A program made the position numbers and the translations under genes. Below are positions 17,850 to 28,059 of a DNA stretch of 64,000 bases, piece by piece. The notes below the pieces were generated by a model. It worked only from the letters and a program-made list of their open reading frames with translations. It was not told the DNA's origin and did not search any database. The DNA lies in NCBI GenBank assembly GCA_963813345.1, contig CAWEYR010000020.1, forward strand, positions 83,915 through 147,914. Direction: 5' to 3'. Each line of letters opens with the position of its first letter. Within the stretch, counting starts at the first letter, position 1. The DNA comes from CAWDDA01 sp963813345 (GTDB lineage: Bacteria > Acidobacteriota > Blastocatellia > RBC074).

Positions 17850-19247
17850 ATAGCTGAACATTACGATCTTGTAGTTATCGGTAGCGGTCCAGGTGGTCAA
17901 CGGGCATCAATCCAGGGAGCCAAGCTGGGCAAGCGGACCGCGATTATCGAGAAGAGCGATCAACTTGGCGGCGCGGCGCTGCGAGCAGGAACGATTCCCA
18001 CAAAGACCCTCAGAGAAGTGTCATTGTTGGTGAGCGGCGCCTTGGGCAAAGGCTTGCTTGGCGACAAGCGCGTGATCCGGCAGGAAATCGACCTTGAAGA
18101 ACTCTTTAAGGCTGCGATCGCCACTAGCGCGACGCAGTTGCGAGTGATCAAAGATGCATTTTCCCGGAACCGAGTATCGGTTATCTGGGGAGAGGCGACT
18201 TTTGTCGATGAACGCACGGTCGCCGTCACCGGCACCGACGGCGTAAAAACGCTGACAGCGGATCGGTTCGTGATTGCAACCGGCACTCGCGCCGCGCAGC
18301 CTGCAAGCATTCCGTTCAACGACACGACTATCTTTAACACCGACACGGTGAGGAACCTCAAGCGGTTACCGAAATCGATGCTGGTCGTTGGAGGTGGAGT
18401 GATCGGCACTGAGATCGCCTGTATTTTCGCTGCCCTGAACATCGAAGTGACACTTGTTGAAGGCCGCGACCAGCTTCTCGGTTTTATTGACCGTGAGATC
18501 ATCGAGGCTTTTCAGACAGCAATCAGAAGACTGGGCGTCACGCTGCGCCTGGGTGAAAAGGTTCAGAAGGTTGAAGAGGTGACGGGACCTAGAGGCGAGA
18601 GCGTGGTTCAGACAACCCTCGAGTCAGGAAAAGAGCTTCGAGCTGAGACATTACTTTATGCAGTCGGGCGTCAGGGAGTCTGCCGGAATCTCAATCTGGA
18701 GAAGATCGGCATACCCTACGACGACCGCGAGCGGCTGAAGGTCAATGAGCATTACCAGACGACTCTGCCGCACGTTTATGCCGTGGGCGACGTGATTGGA
18801 TTTCCCGCGCTGGCGGCGACGGCCATGGAACAGGGCCGGCTTGCGGCTTTACACGCGTTTGGAGTGCCCACACGATCGCTTCGGAGCTTGCTGCCGTATG
18901 GCATCTATGCGATTCCCGAAATCTCGATGGTGGGTGAGACCGAAAAGAGCCTGACGGACTCAGGCATACCTTATGAATCAGGAATAGCTCGATATGACGA
19001 GCTTGCACGCGGGAATATGCTCGGTTCACGCGATGGGCTGCTCAAGTTGCTTGTCCATCAAAAGAATCGCCGGATCCTTGGAGTGCACTGTATCGGTGAG
19101 AGTGCTACCGAACTGATTCACATCGGACAGATGGTCATGGCATACGACGGCACAGTCGACGACCTTGTTGACAACGTGTTCAACTACCCGACATTGGCTG
19201 AGGCGTACAAGGTGGCTGCGCACAATGCCATCGACAAGCTCGACTGA
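17850..19247 (+). CDS. sthA: Soluble pyridine nucleotide transhydrogenase (SthA/UdhA)
   Basis: A cytoplasmic FAD enzyme moving hydride between NADPH and NAD+. It has the FAD motif YDLVVIGSGPGGQRASIQGA and the disulfide-less site LGGAALRAGTIPTKTLRE. Dihydrolipoamide dehydrogenases have C-x4-C there, so the Si-specific transhydrogenase branch is indicated. It also has the NAD(P) motif MLVVGGGVIGTEIACIFAAL, VYAVGDVIGFPALAATAMEQ and GVHCIGESATELIHIG. No ATG, GTG or TTG precedes the FAD motif after the stop at 17829-17831. GGAGG (17840-17844) is ideally placed for an ATA codon at 17850. Either ATA is the start or an ATG was misread. Confidence 0.9.
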   Translation: MAEHYDLVVIGSGPGGQRASIQGAKLGKRTAIIEKSDQLGGAALRAGTIPTKTLREVSLLVSGALGKGLLGDKRVIRQEIDLEELFKAAIATSATQLRVIKDAFSRNRVSVIWGEATFVDERTVAVTGTDGVKTLTADRFVIATGTRAAQPASIPFNDTTIFNTDTVRNLKRLPKSMLVVGGGVIGTEIACIFAALNIEVTLVEGRDQLLGFIDREIIEAFQTAIRRLGVTLRLGEKVQKVEEVTGPRGESVVQTTLESGKELRAETLLYAVGRQGVCRNLNLEKIGIPYDDRERLKVNEHYQTTLPHVYAVGDVIGFPALAATAMEQGRLAALHAFGVPTRSLRSLLPYGIYAIPEISMVGETEKSLTDSGIPYESGIARYDELARGNMLGSRDGLLKLLVHQKNRRILGVHCIGESATELIHIGQMVMAYDGTVDDLVDNVFNYPTLAEAYKVAAHNAIDKLD

Positions 19248-19310
19248 GTGGACTTTCTCGGGCGAGCAATCCATTTTTCAAACTGAGGAGCAGGGGGCAC
19301 AAAGAACAAT

Positions 19311-20239
19311 ATGAAAACAAAGGAACTGATCCGGAAAGCCAGGGCACTTGCAGAGCCTTTTCGCGTGACTCGAGGGGACAAGTTTCGCCTTAAAGACTAT
19401 GACCCGAATGACACACTGGACTTTACTTCCGAAGACAAACCACGTGCAAAGGAAGCTCTAGCCATAGGCGTCGAGGCGCTGGCTCAGTTGCAGGACATGT
19501 TGTATGCACAGAACCGTTGGGCTGTGCTACTCATCTTCCAGGCGATGGACGCTGCCGGGAAGGATGGCGCAATCAAGCATGCAATGTCCGGAATCAACCC
19601 TCAGGGTTGCCAGGTCTACTCCTTCAAGTCCCCTTCGAGCGAGGACCTCGATCATGATTTTCTTTGGCGCTGCATGAGATGCTATGCCCGAGCGCGGACG
19701 AATCGGGATATTCAATCGGAGCTATTACGAAGAAGTGCTTGTCGTGCGCGTGCATCCTGAATTTCTCGAGAAGCAACGGATTCCGCGCGAGCTTGTAGGT
19801 AAGAATATCTGGAAGGAGCGATTCGAGGATATTCGCAACTACGAAAAGTATCTGACCCGCAATGGAGTAGCAATTCGCAAGTTCTTTCTCAATGTGTCGA
19901 ATGGAGAGCAGCAGAAGCGCTTTCTCGCAAGGATCGATGATCCGGACAAGAACTGGAAGATGTCATCAAATGATGCAAAGGCGCGGGGATATTGGGATGA
20001 CTACATGAAAGCCTACGAGGATCTGATTCGCGAAACCGTCGACGAAGGACGCTCCGTGGTACGTCGTCCCTGCAGACAACAAGTGGTTTACGCGAGCAGT
20101 CGTGGCGGCAGGCATCATCGAGGCGCTCTCGTCTCTTGGCCTCGGTTACCCGGAGGTTGGCGACGAAAAGCTGAAGGAACTGGCCGAGACGAAGAAGATA
20201 CTGACGACGAAGAAGACAACGAAAAAGAAGAAATCATAA
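19311..20239 (+). CDS. ppk2: Polyphosphate kinase 2 family (PPK2), two frameshifts
   Basis: A cytoplasmic enzyme that phosphorylates nucleotides with polyphosphate. The Walker A region LLIFQAMDAAGKDGAIKHAM and GVNPQG-like GINPQGCQVYSFK are in the first frame. GIFNRSYYEEVLVVRVHPEF, the lid region NGVAIRKFFLNVSNGEQQKR and DPDKNWKMSSNDAKARGYWD are in the second. The end (WYVVPADNKWFTRAVVA..., then a Lys-rich tail) is in a third. Breaks lie near 19680 and 20060. The stop at 20237-20239 follows from the last frame. About 308 residues fit the family. It follows the transhydrogenase after 63 bases on the same strand. Confidence 0.9.
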
Positions 20240-20328
20240 TGACTGAAAAGCGGTCGACCGCCTTCTTTGCAGCAAGCCGGTCGATCCAGTTAGGATAGCC
20301 TGAGACTTTTGGTGGCAAAGGAGAAGCT

Positions 20329-20919
20329 ATGAGCAGGGATATTTTCAAGGACCGCGAACGGGGTTTCGAAGAGGAGTTTTTTCTCAAGCAGAACGCCAAG
20401 CTCATCGAGAAAATTCGCGAGCGCGCAAGGCTCGAGGAGATCGCACACGCTCTGGCCGATAAGCTGCAGGTGGACAACCCCGAGTTGCTTCTTCGTATTA
20501 TTGATTTAGGCGTCACACGAGACACAGGTTCCGCTTTCCTCGCAGCACCACTTGTTCAGGTTGCATGGGCTGGCGGTAAGGTGACGGATCAGGAGCGGGA
20601 GACACTCTTGAGGCTCGCCGCGGCGCGTGGAATAGAAGAAGGTTCGGTCGCGCATGCGAAACTTCTCGAGTGGCTCGAGGTTCGTCCCAACGACCAGTTT
20701 TTCGAAACTGCAGTTGAGGCTCTGCGGGTCGGATTCTCGGTTCTGCCAGCATCAGAAAGGGAAGAGCGGGTCAACGGAATCCTCGAAAACTGTAAGGAGG
20801 TGGCGGAGGCATCCGGAGGTCTTGCCAGAAAGCTCGGTCTCGGAAGCGGTGTCTCTCACGAGGAAGAATCGCTCCTCGAAACCATCGCCGCGAAGCTGAG
20901 AGCTGGAGCTGAGAGTTAA
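20329..20919 (+). CDS. TerB-like (tellurite resistance fold) protein
   Basis: An intact 196-residue cytoplasmic protein. Residues 65-130 (FLAAPLVQVAWAGGKVTDQE, then TLLRLAAARGIEEGSVAHA) have the helical pattern with acidic metal-site residues of TerB/DjlA N-terminal domains. The N-terminus is a charged helix (DIFKDRERGFEEEFFLKQNA) predicted to be coiled coil. The biological role is unknown. GGAGAAGCT precedes the ATG. The gene is followed by an inverted repeat. Confidence 0.75.
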   Translation: MSRDIFKDRERGFEEEFFLKQNAKLIEKIRERARLEEIAHALADKLQVDNPELLLRIIDLGVTRDTGSAFLAAPLVQVAWAGGKVTDQERETLLRLAAARGIEEGSVAHAKLLEWLEVRPNDQFFETAVEALRVGFSVLPASEREERVNGILENCKEVAEASGGLARKLGLGSGVSHEEESLLETIAAKLRAGAES

Positions 20920-20923
20920 TGAA

Positions 20924-21038
20924 GAAGAAGTCAACGCAGAGAACGCAGAGTGAAGACGCTGAGAACGCAGAGAAAGCAGTGTGACACTGATCTCTGCGTC
21001 ACTGCGTCTAAGCTGCGCTCTCTGCGTTGAACTTCTTC
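20924..21038. repeat. Inverted repeat rich in 'acgcagag' units
   Basis: gaagaagtcaacgcagag at 20924-20941 is answered by ctctgcgttgaacttcttc at 21019-21037, with further acgcagag copies between. It lies between convergent genes and may act as a terminator for both. Confidence 0.75.
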
Positions 21039-21047
21039 AATGCCTCA

Positions 21048-22510
21048 CTACTTCCCGCTCAGCTGAACTGACGGGAATTCGTAACGTCCGCTAAAGATTT
21101 CGGCTCGAGGTTGGTACGTTCTAAAGACGAGATAGAAGTTTCCTTTCGGCGCTGGTAACCAGTTGGGTCTTTGCCGTGATGAGCCCGGGGGCTCATCTTG
21201 AATGAAGATGTCTATCGAGCCGTCGGTATTTGTTATGAGACCGCGCGTGAGGCCGCTGATCGAATATCGGTTTATGCGATTGTCTACGAAGAACGAATCA
21301 GCAGAACTATAGAGTGTTAACGACCAGGAAGCATCTACGGGTGGAATATGAGCTTTATCCATCTTGATCACATATTCATGCTCACCACTCAACGGCTTAC
21401 CGCTCACGTCAGTGCGACTCAGAGCGGCGGTAATCTCCTGGGGTACAGTCGCACCGGGCCCTACCTTTGCCATTGCCGCTCGCAAGAGGTAGTCGTTACC
21501 ATAGGCACCACTTTTGAAAGTGTATTCCCAACCGTTCACCTTCTGTTCAAGGCTGTCCAGTTTTTCAGAGATCAGCTTTTCGCCTGTTGTTACGGCGGAT
21601 TGCAGCGCGGCAAGAATAGAAGGGTCTTTGACTTCAGTTGATGGAACGCGACCGGGACCGAGACCAATAGTTTGAAATTGCGCAAGAAGTTGAGCTTCGC
21701 CCGGCGGAGGAGGGTTTGTCTTGAGTTCTTCGCACATCTCATCAAAGAATTTGATTCCCGCTGAGGCGATGTCCTGCGGACTGCCCGATGCAGCTGATCC
21801 TTGCGGCGAAGAAGCTGCCGGCGCCGCGTTTCCGGAAAATACTCCAAGTGGCGTGAGCTTGATTTTGCGGATCATTGCCAGGGCTTTTTCCGTGTCCTCA
21901 TAGATGTCGATGTAAGTTTGGCCCCGGATCCATACGTTATTCGTTGGTGCCTTGACTTGAGTAAGGCCCTTTGGAGGTGTACCGCTCCAGCCGGGTCCGG
22001 TTATCAGATAGTTGCCCGGCCTGTTACCCGTCACGCGCCGGCCAATAATTTTGAAAACGTTCCCATATGCATCAAAGAACGACAACGCATAGTATCGACC
22101 ACCCGTGTTGGCAAATGTCCGGGCATGGCGGGGACTTGCAGGACCTGTGGCTCGGCTGACAGATCTAACCAGGCATTGGATTGGATTGTGTCATTGTTTG
22201 GCGTGATGGTGTCTCTGGGATCCTTGGCGTTTAGCAACCGGGATGCGTGCGCGAAGGTATTGATCGGAGCGCGAATGCCCTCCATCCCCTGCTTGCTGAG
22301 AGTATGAAGTTTTCTGAGCCGGCTCAAAACTACCAGCGGATATCCGTAGATATAGGCTTGAACGGCAATTTGATTGTAATCTTGCGCAGGTTGACCGATA
22401 AAGTCATTCGGTTGAGCGGCTGTTACAAGACACGCGGCTATAACGATCGGCGCCGCGAAGTTTCGCCTAAATCGGTTCGTGAATCTTTCTATAATCATAT
22501 TTCTTACCAT
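21048..22510 (-). CDS. Exported DUF1254/DUF1214 protein, frameshifted
   Basis: A periplasmic protein of unknown role. The N-terminal frame has a signal peptide (NFAAPIVIAACLVTAAQP) and the DUF1254 signatures QAYIYGYPLVVLSRLRKLHT and TPNNDTIQSNAWLDLSAEP. The second frame starts with SFFDAYGNVFKIIGRRVTGN and contains GPGWSGTPPKGLTQVKAP. It ends with the DUF1214 barrel (EYVIKMDKAHIPPVDASWSL, RYSISG, DIFIQDEPPG, NWLPAPKGNFYLVFRTYQP). The junction is near 22110. Length after joining is about 485 residues, typical for the family. The start ATG at 22510 lacks a good ribosome site; an ATG four codons on is an alternative. Confidence 0.82.
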
Positions 22511-22598
22511 CGGAGGTTATCTGACAGCCGCAATTGTACCAGACCAGTGGCCGAAAGGCTGACGTTGTTCCCAAGACTGTAAACTTAAAAGGAGTGCA

Positions 22599-25340
22599 AT
22601 GAGCAAGCTAACTGAGAGACAAGCGAAAGCTGCATCCCCCTCGAATACGGAAAGGCTCCGATTGCAGGAAGCCCATGACGGAAAAGGGGATTGGAAGAAG
22701 TGGGGTCCATACCTCAGCGAGCGTCAGTGGGGGACGGTTCGCGAGGACTACAGCCAGGATGGCAATGCGTGGGACTACTTTACCCACGACCAGGCCAGAT
22801 CACGCGCTTACCATTGGGGAGAAGATGGACTGGCAGGCATTTCTGACGAGAAGCAGCGTCTCTGCTTTGCCCTCGCGCTTTGGAATGGCGTGGATCCAAT
22901 CATCAAGGAGCGTGCGTTCGGGTTGACTAACAGCGAGGGAAACCATGGCGAGGATGTCAAAGAATACTACTTCTACCTCGACAGCACGCCGACCCATTCC
23001 TACATGAAATACCTTTACAAGTACCCGCAACGCGCGTTCCCGTATGACGATCTGGTTAAGACAAACAAGGGGCGTTCGAGGGAGGAGCTCGAATATGAGC
23101 TTCTCGATACAGGCGTCTTCGATGATGACCGCTACTTCGACGTCTTTGTCGAATACGCCAAGGCAGCGCCCGAAGACATCCTCATCCGGATCTCGATCTG
23201 CAATCGCGGACCTGAGGCGGCAACCATCAATGTCCTTCCGACACTCTGGTTCCGGAACAGCTGGACGTGGTGGCCGGAGTCGCAGAAGCCGGTTATGAAC
23301 GCTGCAAAGGTAAAGGGTGGGGTAAGCGTCGTGGCATCGCATGTCGAACTGGGCGATCGCTACCTGCACTGCGAGGGAGCAGCGTCTCTGCTTTTTACTG
23401 AGAATGAGACAAACAACGAGCTTCTCTTTCGCGCGCCAAACAACTCGCCCTATGTCAAGGACGGCATCAACGACTATGTAGTTCACGGCCGTAAGGATGC
23501 GGTAAATCCCTTGATGACAGGAACCAAGGCCTCGGCGAACTACAAGGTGACCGTCGCTCCTGGAGCGACTGAGATCATCCGGCTTCGCCTGAGTGACAAA
23601 CCCGCATCAGGAGGTGGGTCTTCCACCGGTAAGGATTTCGATGCAGTTTTCGAGGTTCGGCTAAAGGAAGCGGACGAATTCTACCGTTCGATTGCGCCGC
23701 CGAACATCAGTGAGGACGAGGCGAGGGTAATGCGTCAGGCGCTGGCCGGGATGCTTTGGACAAAGCAATACTACTTTCTTGACGCAGATAAATGGCTCGA
23801 GGATCGTTCGGCACACCCGCTTCACGGGGGTCGAGGGTTTGCGCGGAACAAAGAATGGTTCCACATGCTGAACGATCACATCATCTCCATGCCCGACAAG
23901 TGGGAGTATCCATGGTACGCAGCCTGGGACCTTGCCTTTCATACCGTCGCGCTGTCGGTAGTTGATGTGGACTTTTCAAAACAACAACTCGATCTCATGC
24001 TCCAGGGTGCTTACCTCCACCCGAGTGGTCAGATACCCAGCTTATGAATGGAACTTCAGCGATGTGAATCCGCCAGTACATTCCTGGGCAACGCTTTTCC
24101 TGCACCGAACCGAGCAAGCCCTTGGCGGTGAAGGGGACATCAACTTTCTGAAGCGGTCTTTTTCCAAGCTTCTGCTGAACTTTACCTGGTGGGTGAATCG
24201 CAAAGACCGCTACGGCAAGAATGTCTTCGAGGGAGGATTCCTCGGCCTCGACAACATCGGTGTATTCGACCGCAGCTCACCGCTTCCTACCGGCGGTTAT
24301 CTCGAGCAGGCGGACGGGACGGCCTGGATGGCGTTGTTCTGCCAGAACATGTTCGAGATGAGCGTTGAGCTGGCCGCACACGACCCGATGTACACAGACC
24401 TCGTTGACAAGTTCATCGAGCACTTTTTCTGGATCGCTGCAGCGATGAACAAAACCGGACCGGAGGGTATGTGGGACGAAGAGGACGGTTTCTACTATGA
24501 CGTCTTGCGACTGCCTGACGGAAGAGCGACGCGTCTCAAAGTTCGGTCAATGGTGGGGCTGCTACCTCTCTGCGCAACTACGGTCGTCGAGAAATGGCAG
24601 CGTGACCGAGTGCCAGAAATCGCCGCGACGTTCAGGAACCGTATGCGCCGTATGCCTGAACTTGCGACGTCAATCCATCCTACAGGAGAGGGGCACCTCG
24701 GTGTCGCGGAACGGGGGATTGCCGCCCTCGTGAATCCAGACAGGCTGCGCCGCATCCTGACCAAGATGCTTGATGAGGACGAGTTCCTAAGCCCTTACGG
24801 TATTCGCGCACTTTCGCGTTTCCACCAGGACCATCCGTACATCGTCCATGTACAAGGCAAAGAGTACAGGGTCGACTATCTGCCTGCAGAATCCGACTCG
24901 GGCATGTTCGGCGGCAACTCCAACTGGCGAGGTCCGATCTGGTTCCCGGTGAATGCAATGATAATCCGCGCGTTGTTGCAGTTCTACGCATACTACGGTG
25001 ACGGGTTCAAGATTGAGTGTCCGACGGGCTCCGGCAACCTCATGAACCTCTTCGAGGTGTCTAAGGACCTCTCGAACCGCCTGAAGAATATCTTCCTCCG
25101 CGACCAGCACGGCCGGCGGCCGATCTATGGTGGTACTGAGAAGTTCCAGACCGATCCGCACTGGCGCGATCACCTCCTCTTCTATGAATACTTCCACGGT
25201 GACAACGGAGCGGGCCTGGGAGCAAATCATCAGACAGGCTGGACTGGCCTCGTGGCGAAGCTTATAGAGCTGTACGGCTTTCTCGAGCCGAGCGGTTGCT
25301 CGAGAGCGGGCGTTCGGCGGTGTTCACGAAAGGAAAGTGA
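22599..25340 (+). CDS. GH63-type glucosidase (MGH1-like), frameshifted
   Basis: A large glycoside hydrolase of the glucosidase group related to GH63 (processing alpha-glucosidase/mannosylglycerate hydrolase fold), probably cytoplasmic because no signal is present. Seen are WGPYLSERQWGTVREDYS, HWGEDGLAGISDEKQRLCFA, SLAEWKE-like FARNKEWFHMLNDHIISMPD, KWEYPWYAAWDLAFHTVAL, NPPVHSWATLFL, and NSNWRGPIWFPVNAMIIRAL. An extra base near 24040 breaks the frame (SGQIP/AYEWNFSDVNPP). After VAKLIELYGFLE the present frame runs into a REP element, while a neighbouring frame gives LESGRSAVFTKGK and a TGA at 25338-25340, which I take as the true end. AGGAG precedes the ATG. Confidence 0.85.
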
Positions 25341-25351
25341 GAATTTGAGAA

Positions 25352-25425
25352 ACGGTATGGAGTTCAAGCTTGCTGGTGGCGGGTTCTTTGTGAAGAGCAA
25401 GCTAAAGCTTGAACTCCATACGCCG
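25352..25425. repeat. REP-like inverted repeat (aagcttgaactcc family)
   Basis: gtatggagttcaagctt and aagcttgaactccatac face each other across about 40 bases. It lies between the glucosidase and antiporter genes and is translated only if the glucosidase frame is not corrected. Confidence 0.8.
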
Positions 25426-25457
25426 ATCCGGGACGACTGCAATCGAAGGGGGTGATT

Positions 25458-26563
25458 ATGAAACTTTCGTTGAAGCCATCTATTAATTGGCTTCTGGTTT
25501 TCATTCCGATCACGCTGGTACTCGAGCACGCTGGCACGTTCTCCCCGCCACTGATCTTCTTTTCGGCAGCGCTCGCTATAGTTCCCATTGCAGCGCTCAT
25601 TGTTCACGCCACTGAACACCTATCACATTACACAGGCGATGCTGTTGGCGGATTGCTGAATGCGACTTTTGGCAATGCACCCGAGCTGATTATTGCCATC
25701 GTAGCGCTTAAAGCGGGACTCTTTGACATGGTGAGGGCCTCGATCATTGGAGCAATCCTGGCAAATCTTTTGCTCGCACTGGGAGTAGCCTTCCTGCTTG
25801 GTGGATTGAAATACCGCGATCAGGATTACAACCCCAAGGCGACGCGTATCTACAGCTCTATGATGCTCATTGCCGTGATCAGCCTCGTGATACCAAGCGC
25901 GTTCAGCCGTTTCTTCTCACCTACTGGCACGATCCGTGAGGAGCAGATTTTGAATCTGGGAATGGCATTCGTCCTGCTGGCCGCTTATGGGCTTTACCTG
26001 TTCTTCATGCTAAAGACGCATCCTCATCTCTTCGCGAGCGCGGCACCAGCCCCGGGCGCAACCGCGTAGAACACCACCACGAGGTGGTTTGGAGTGTTCC
26101 GAGAGCAGTAGGTAGCTTGATTGGCGCATCGGTTGCCGCGGCATGGATGAGCGAGATACTGGTCGGTGCGGCAGAAGGGACCGGTCAGGCGCTCGGGATG
26201 TCGCAGGTCTTTATCGGGATTGTAATTCTGGCAGTCGTCGGAGGGGCCGCAGAAAGCGGGTCAGCCGTCGCAATGGCTCGAAAGAACAAGATGGACCTGA
26301 CAATGGGTATCGCGCTTGGAAGTTGTATTCAGATCGCGCTCTTTGTCGCTCCGGTTCTTGTGCTGCTCAGTTATTTTGTGGCCCCGCAACCGCTCGAGCT
26401 TGCGTTTGGGAGAGCAGAGCTGGGTACGCTGTTTATGGGGGTTCTGATCGGTAATTTGGTCGCTTCTGAAGGACAGTCTAACTGGTACAAGGGTGTCCAG
26501 CTGATAACCGTCTACGTGATCTTTGCCACCCTCTTCTATTTTATTCCGGATGCGCCAGGCTAA
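25458..26563 (+). CDS. Ca2+/H+ antiporter, CaCA/CAX family, frameshifted
   Basis: An inner-membrane cation exchanger with the two alpha-repeats of the family: GGLLNATFGNAPELIIAIVA with ALKAGLFDMVRASIIG in the first half, and VVGGAAESGSAVAMARKNKM with DLTMGIALGSCIQIALFVAP in the second. One indel near 26065 separates the halves; joined, the loop between them has the sequence RVEHHHEVVWSVPRA, a His-rich cytoplasmic linker. About 367 residues fit CAX proteins. The ATG at 25458 follows AAGGGGGT. The K+ channel gene begins 13 bases after the stop, so the two are probably one operon. Confidence 0.88.
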
Positions 26564-26576
26564 GGAGGAGCGAGCC

Positions 26577-27259
26577 ATGAGGCGAAAGGCAACAGAGGCA
26601 TTGGAGCGAGTTCTGGGACGACAGACCACGGCCTCTCAATCGTGCTGGGCTTGCTGGTTGTTGTCGTTTTTCTTCTACCGCTGCTTCGCCCAACAGGGCC
26701 GTTCAGAAAGGTGCTCAGCGATATCGTATTCTCGTTGCTGCTCATCTCTGGTGCTGTTTCAGTCTCCGGGCGACGTTCGACGTTTCTATTGATATCAGTG
26801 GTCGCGACCGCGGCACTCCTCGTTCGCTGGGTGAGCTGGCTTGCACCATCAGACTTTCTCGAGCAGGCCGGGGCAGCTTCACTCCTGGCTTCACTCGGCC
26901 TGCTTTCTCTGGTTGTCCTGGCGCAGGTCTTTCGCAAAGGGCCAGTCACACCGCATCGTGTCCTGGGTGCGATCGCAGTCTACCTGCTTCTCGGGCTGAC
27001 ATGGGGCTCTGCATACGAACTCCTGGCCCTGACGCAACCTGGAGCATTCGCCGGGTCAGGAATTGAAGTGACTACGTCGTCGCCATGGCTATACTACAGT
27101 TTTGTGACGCTCACGACTGTAGGCTACGGTGACATTTCACCAGTCCACTCAGTCGCCCGCTCACTTGCAATGCTCGAGGCGTTAACTGGACAACTGTATC
27201 CTGCAATCCTGCTCGCCCGGCTTGTCTCCCTTGAAGTCGAATCGCGCAAGCAGGGATAA
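26577..27259 (+). CDS. Two-pore-helix K+ channel protein (Ion_trans_2), frameshifted
   Basis: A small K+ channel. The selectivity filter is in YYSFVTLTTVGYGDISPVHS, followed by the pore-lining helix SVARSLAMLEALTGQLYPAI. Four or five membrane helices precede it (LGLLVVVVFLLPLL, VLSDIVFSLLLISGAVSV, STFLLISVVATAALLVRW, HRVLGAIAVYLLLGLTWG). The ATG at 26577 has an excellent AAGGAGGAG upstream but lies in another frame (MRRKATEALERVLG). An indel near 26620-26640 joins it to DHGLSIVLGLL. No RCK domain is fused. Confidence 0.85.
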
Positions 27260-28059
27260 CGACAGGTCGGTTTGGTTCAACACATCTTTCGGCGGAGGAG
27301 AATGATTGCCCCAGAACGATTTTTCTCTGGTTAACGGAGGGCCGCTGTTCTGGCTCAGCTCATAAGCCTGCGAGTGGACTCGCTTCACGCGCTGACCTGG
27401 GTCTGTTGCTCAGCGAGGGTCTGCGTGGGGAAGCAGGCTTCCCTGGATTGTCCACACACCCCTTCCTGTTCAGCGGTATTGCGGGCTATCATTGACCGTC
27501 GTATCGCGGATTTGGCCGGCATACTCGCGCCTGTACAGCATGGATCTTGCCAGAGATCGCCGTGGATCGACGGATCTCAGTATTGCCAGATCAGCTACGA
27601 CCTGCGTGCCTCGTATCTCAGATGAACTTCCGAATACTCGCGGGTGGTGGCACGTCGGCATTCGAGTCAGCCGTGGGCAGACATGAGGCTTGGCGATGTC
27701 CTGCTGCAACTTCAACACCCCGACGGCCAGACAGTTTTGCACTCATCGTTTTCAGGTTTGAGCTTCAAGCTTTCAGGGCCTTGTGCGTTGCTACTGTTAG
27801 CCCTTAACGAGTCAGTCCATGCCGATATCGTTACTCAGCGGACCCTTCGTATTTAGAGCCAACCACAAGCTAAAGCTTGAACTCAAACTTTATCAGTCAC
27901 GCATCGACTCGCGTGTTTCTGAGGAGCGGCACATGCGAAATCGGATGCCGCTTCCTCCGGAGGAATGTCCACGTCCGAGTTCGTTCTGCTCACAGCAGGC
28001 TGAAGCTTGAACTCGAAACACCGACCACCGACCCACCGACCACGCCACGACCACTATCA
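27260..28059. other. 800-base region without a recognised gene; REP-like copies
   Basis: ORFs up to about 90 codons occur on both strands, but none shows a family signature. A REP-like copy (aaccacaagctaaagcttga at 27859-27878) and a partial one near 28000 lie towards its end. Convergent genes flank it. It could be a decayed gene. Confidence 0.5.
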
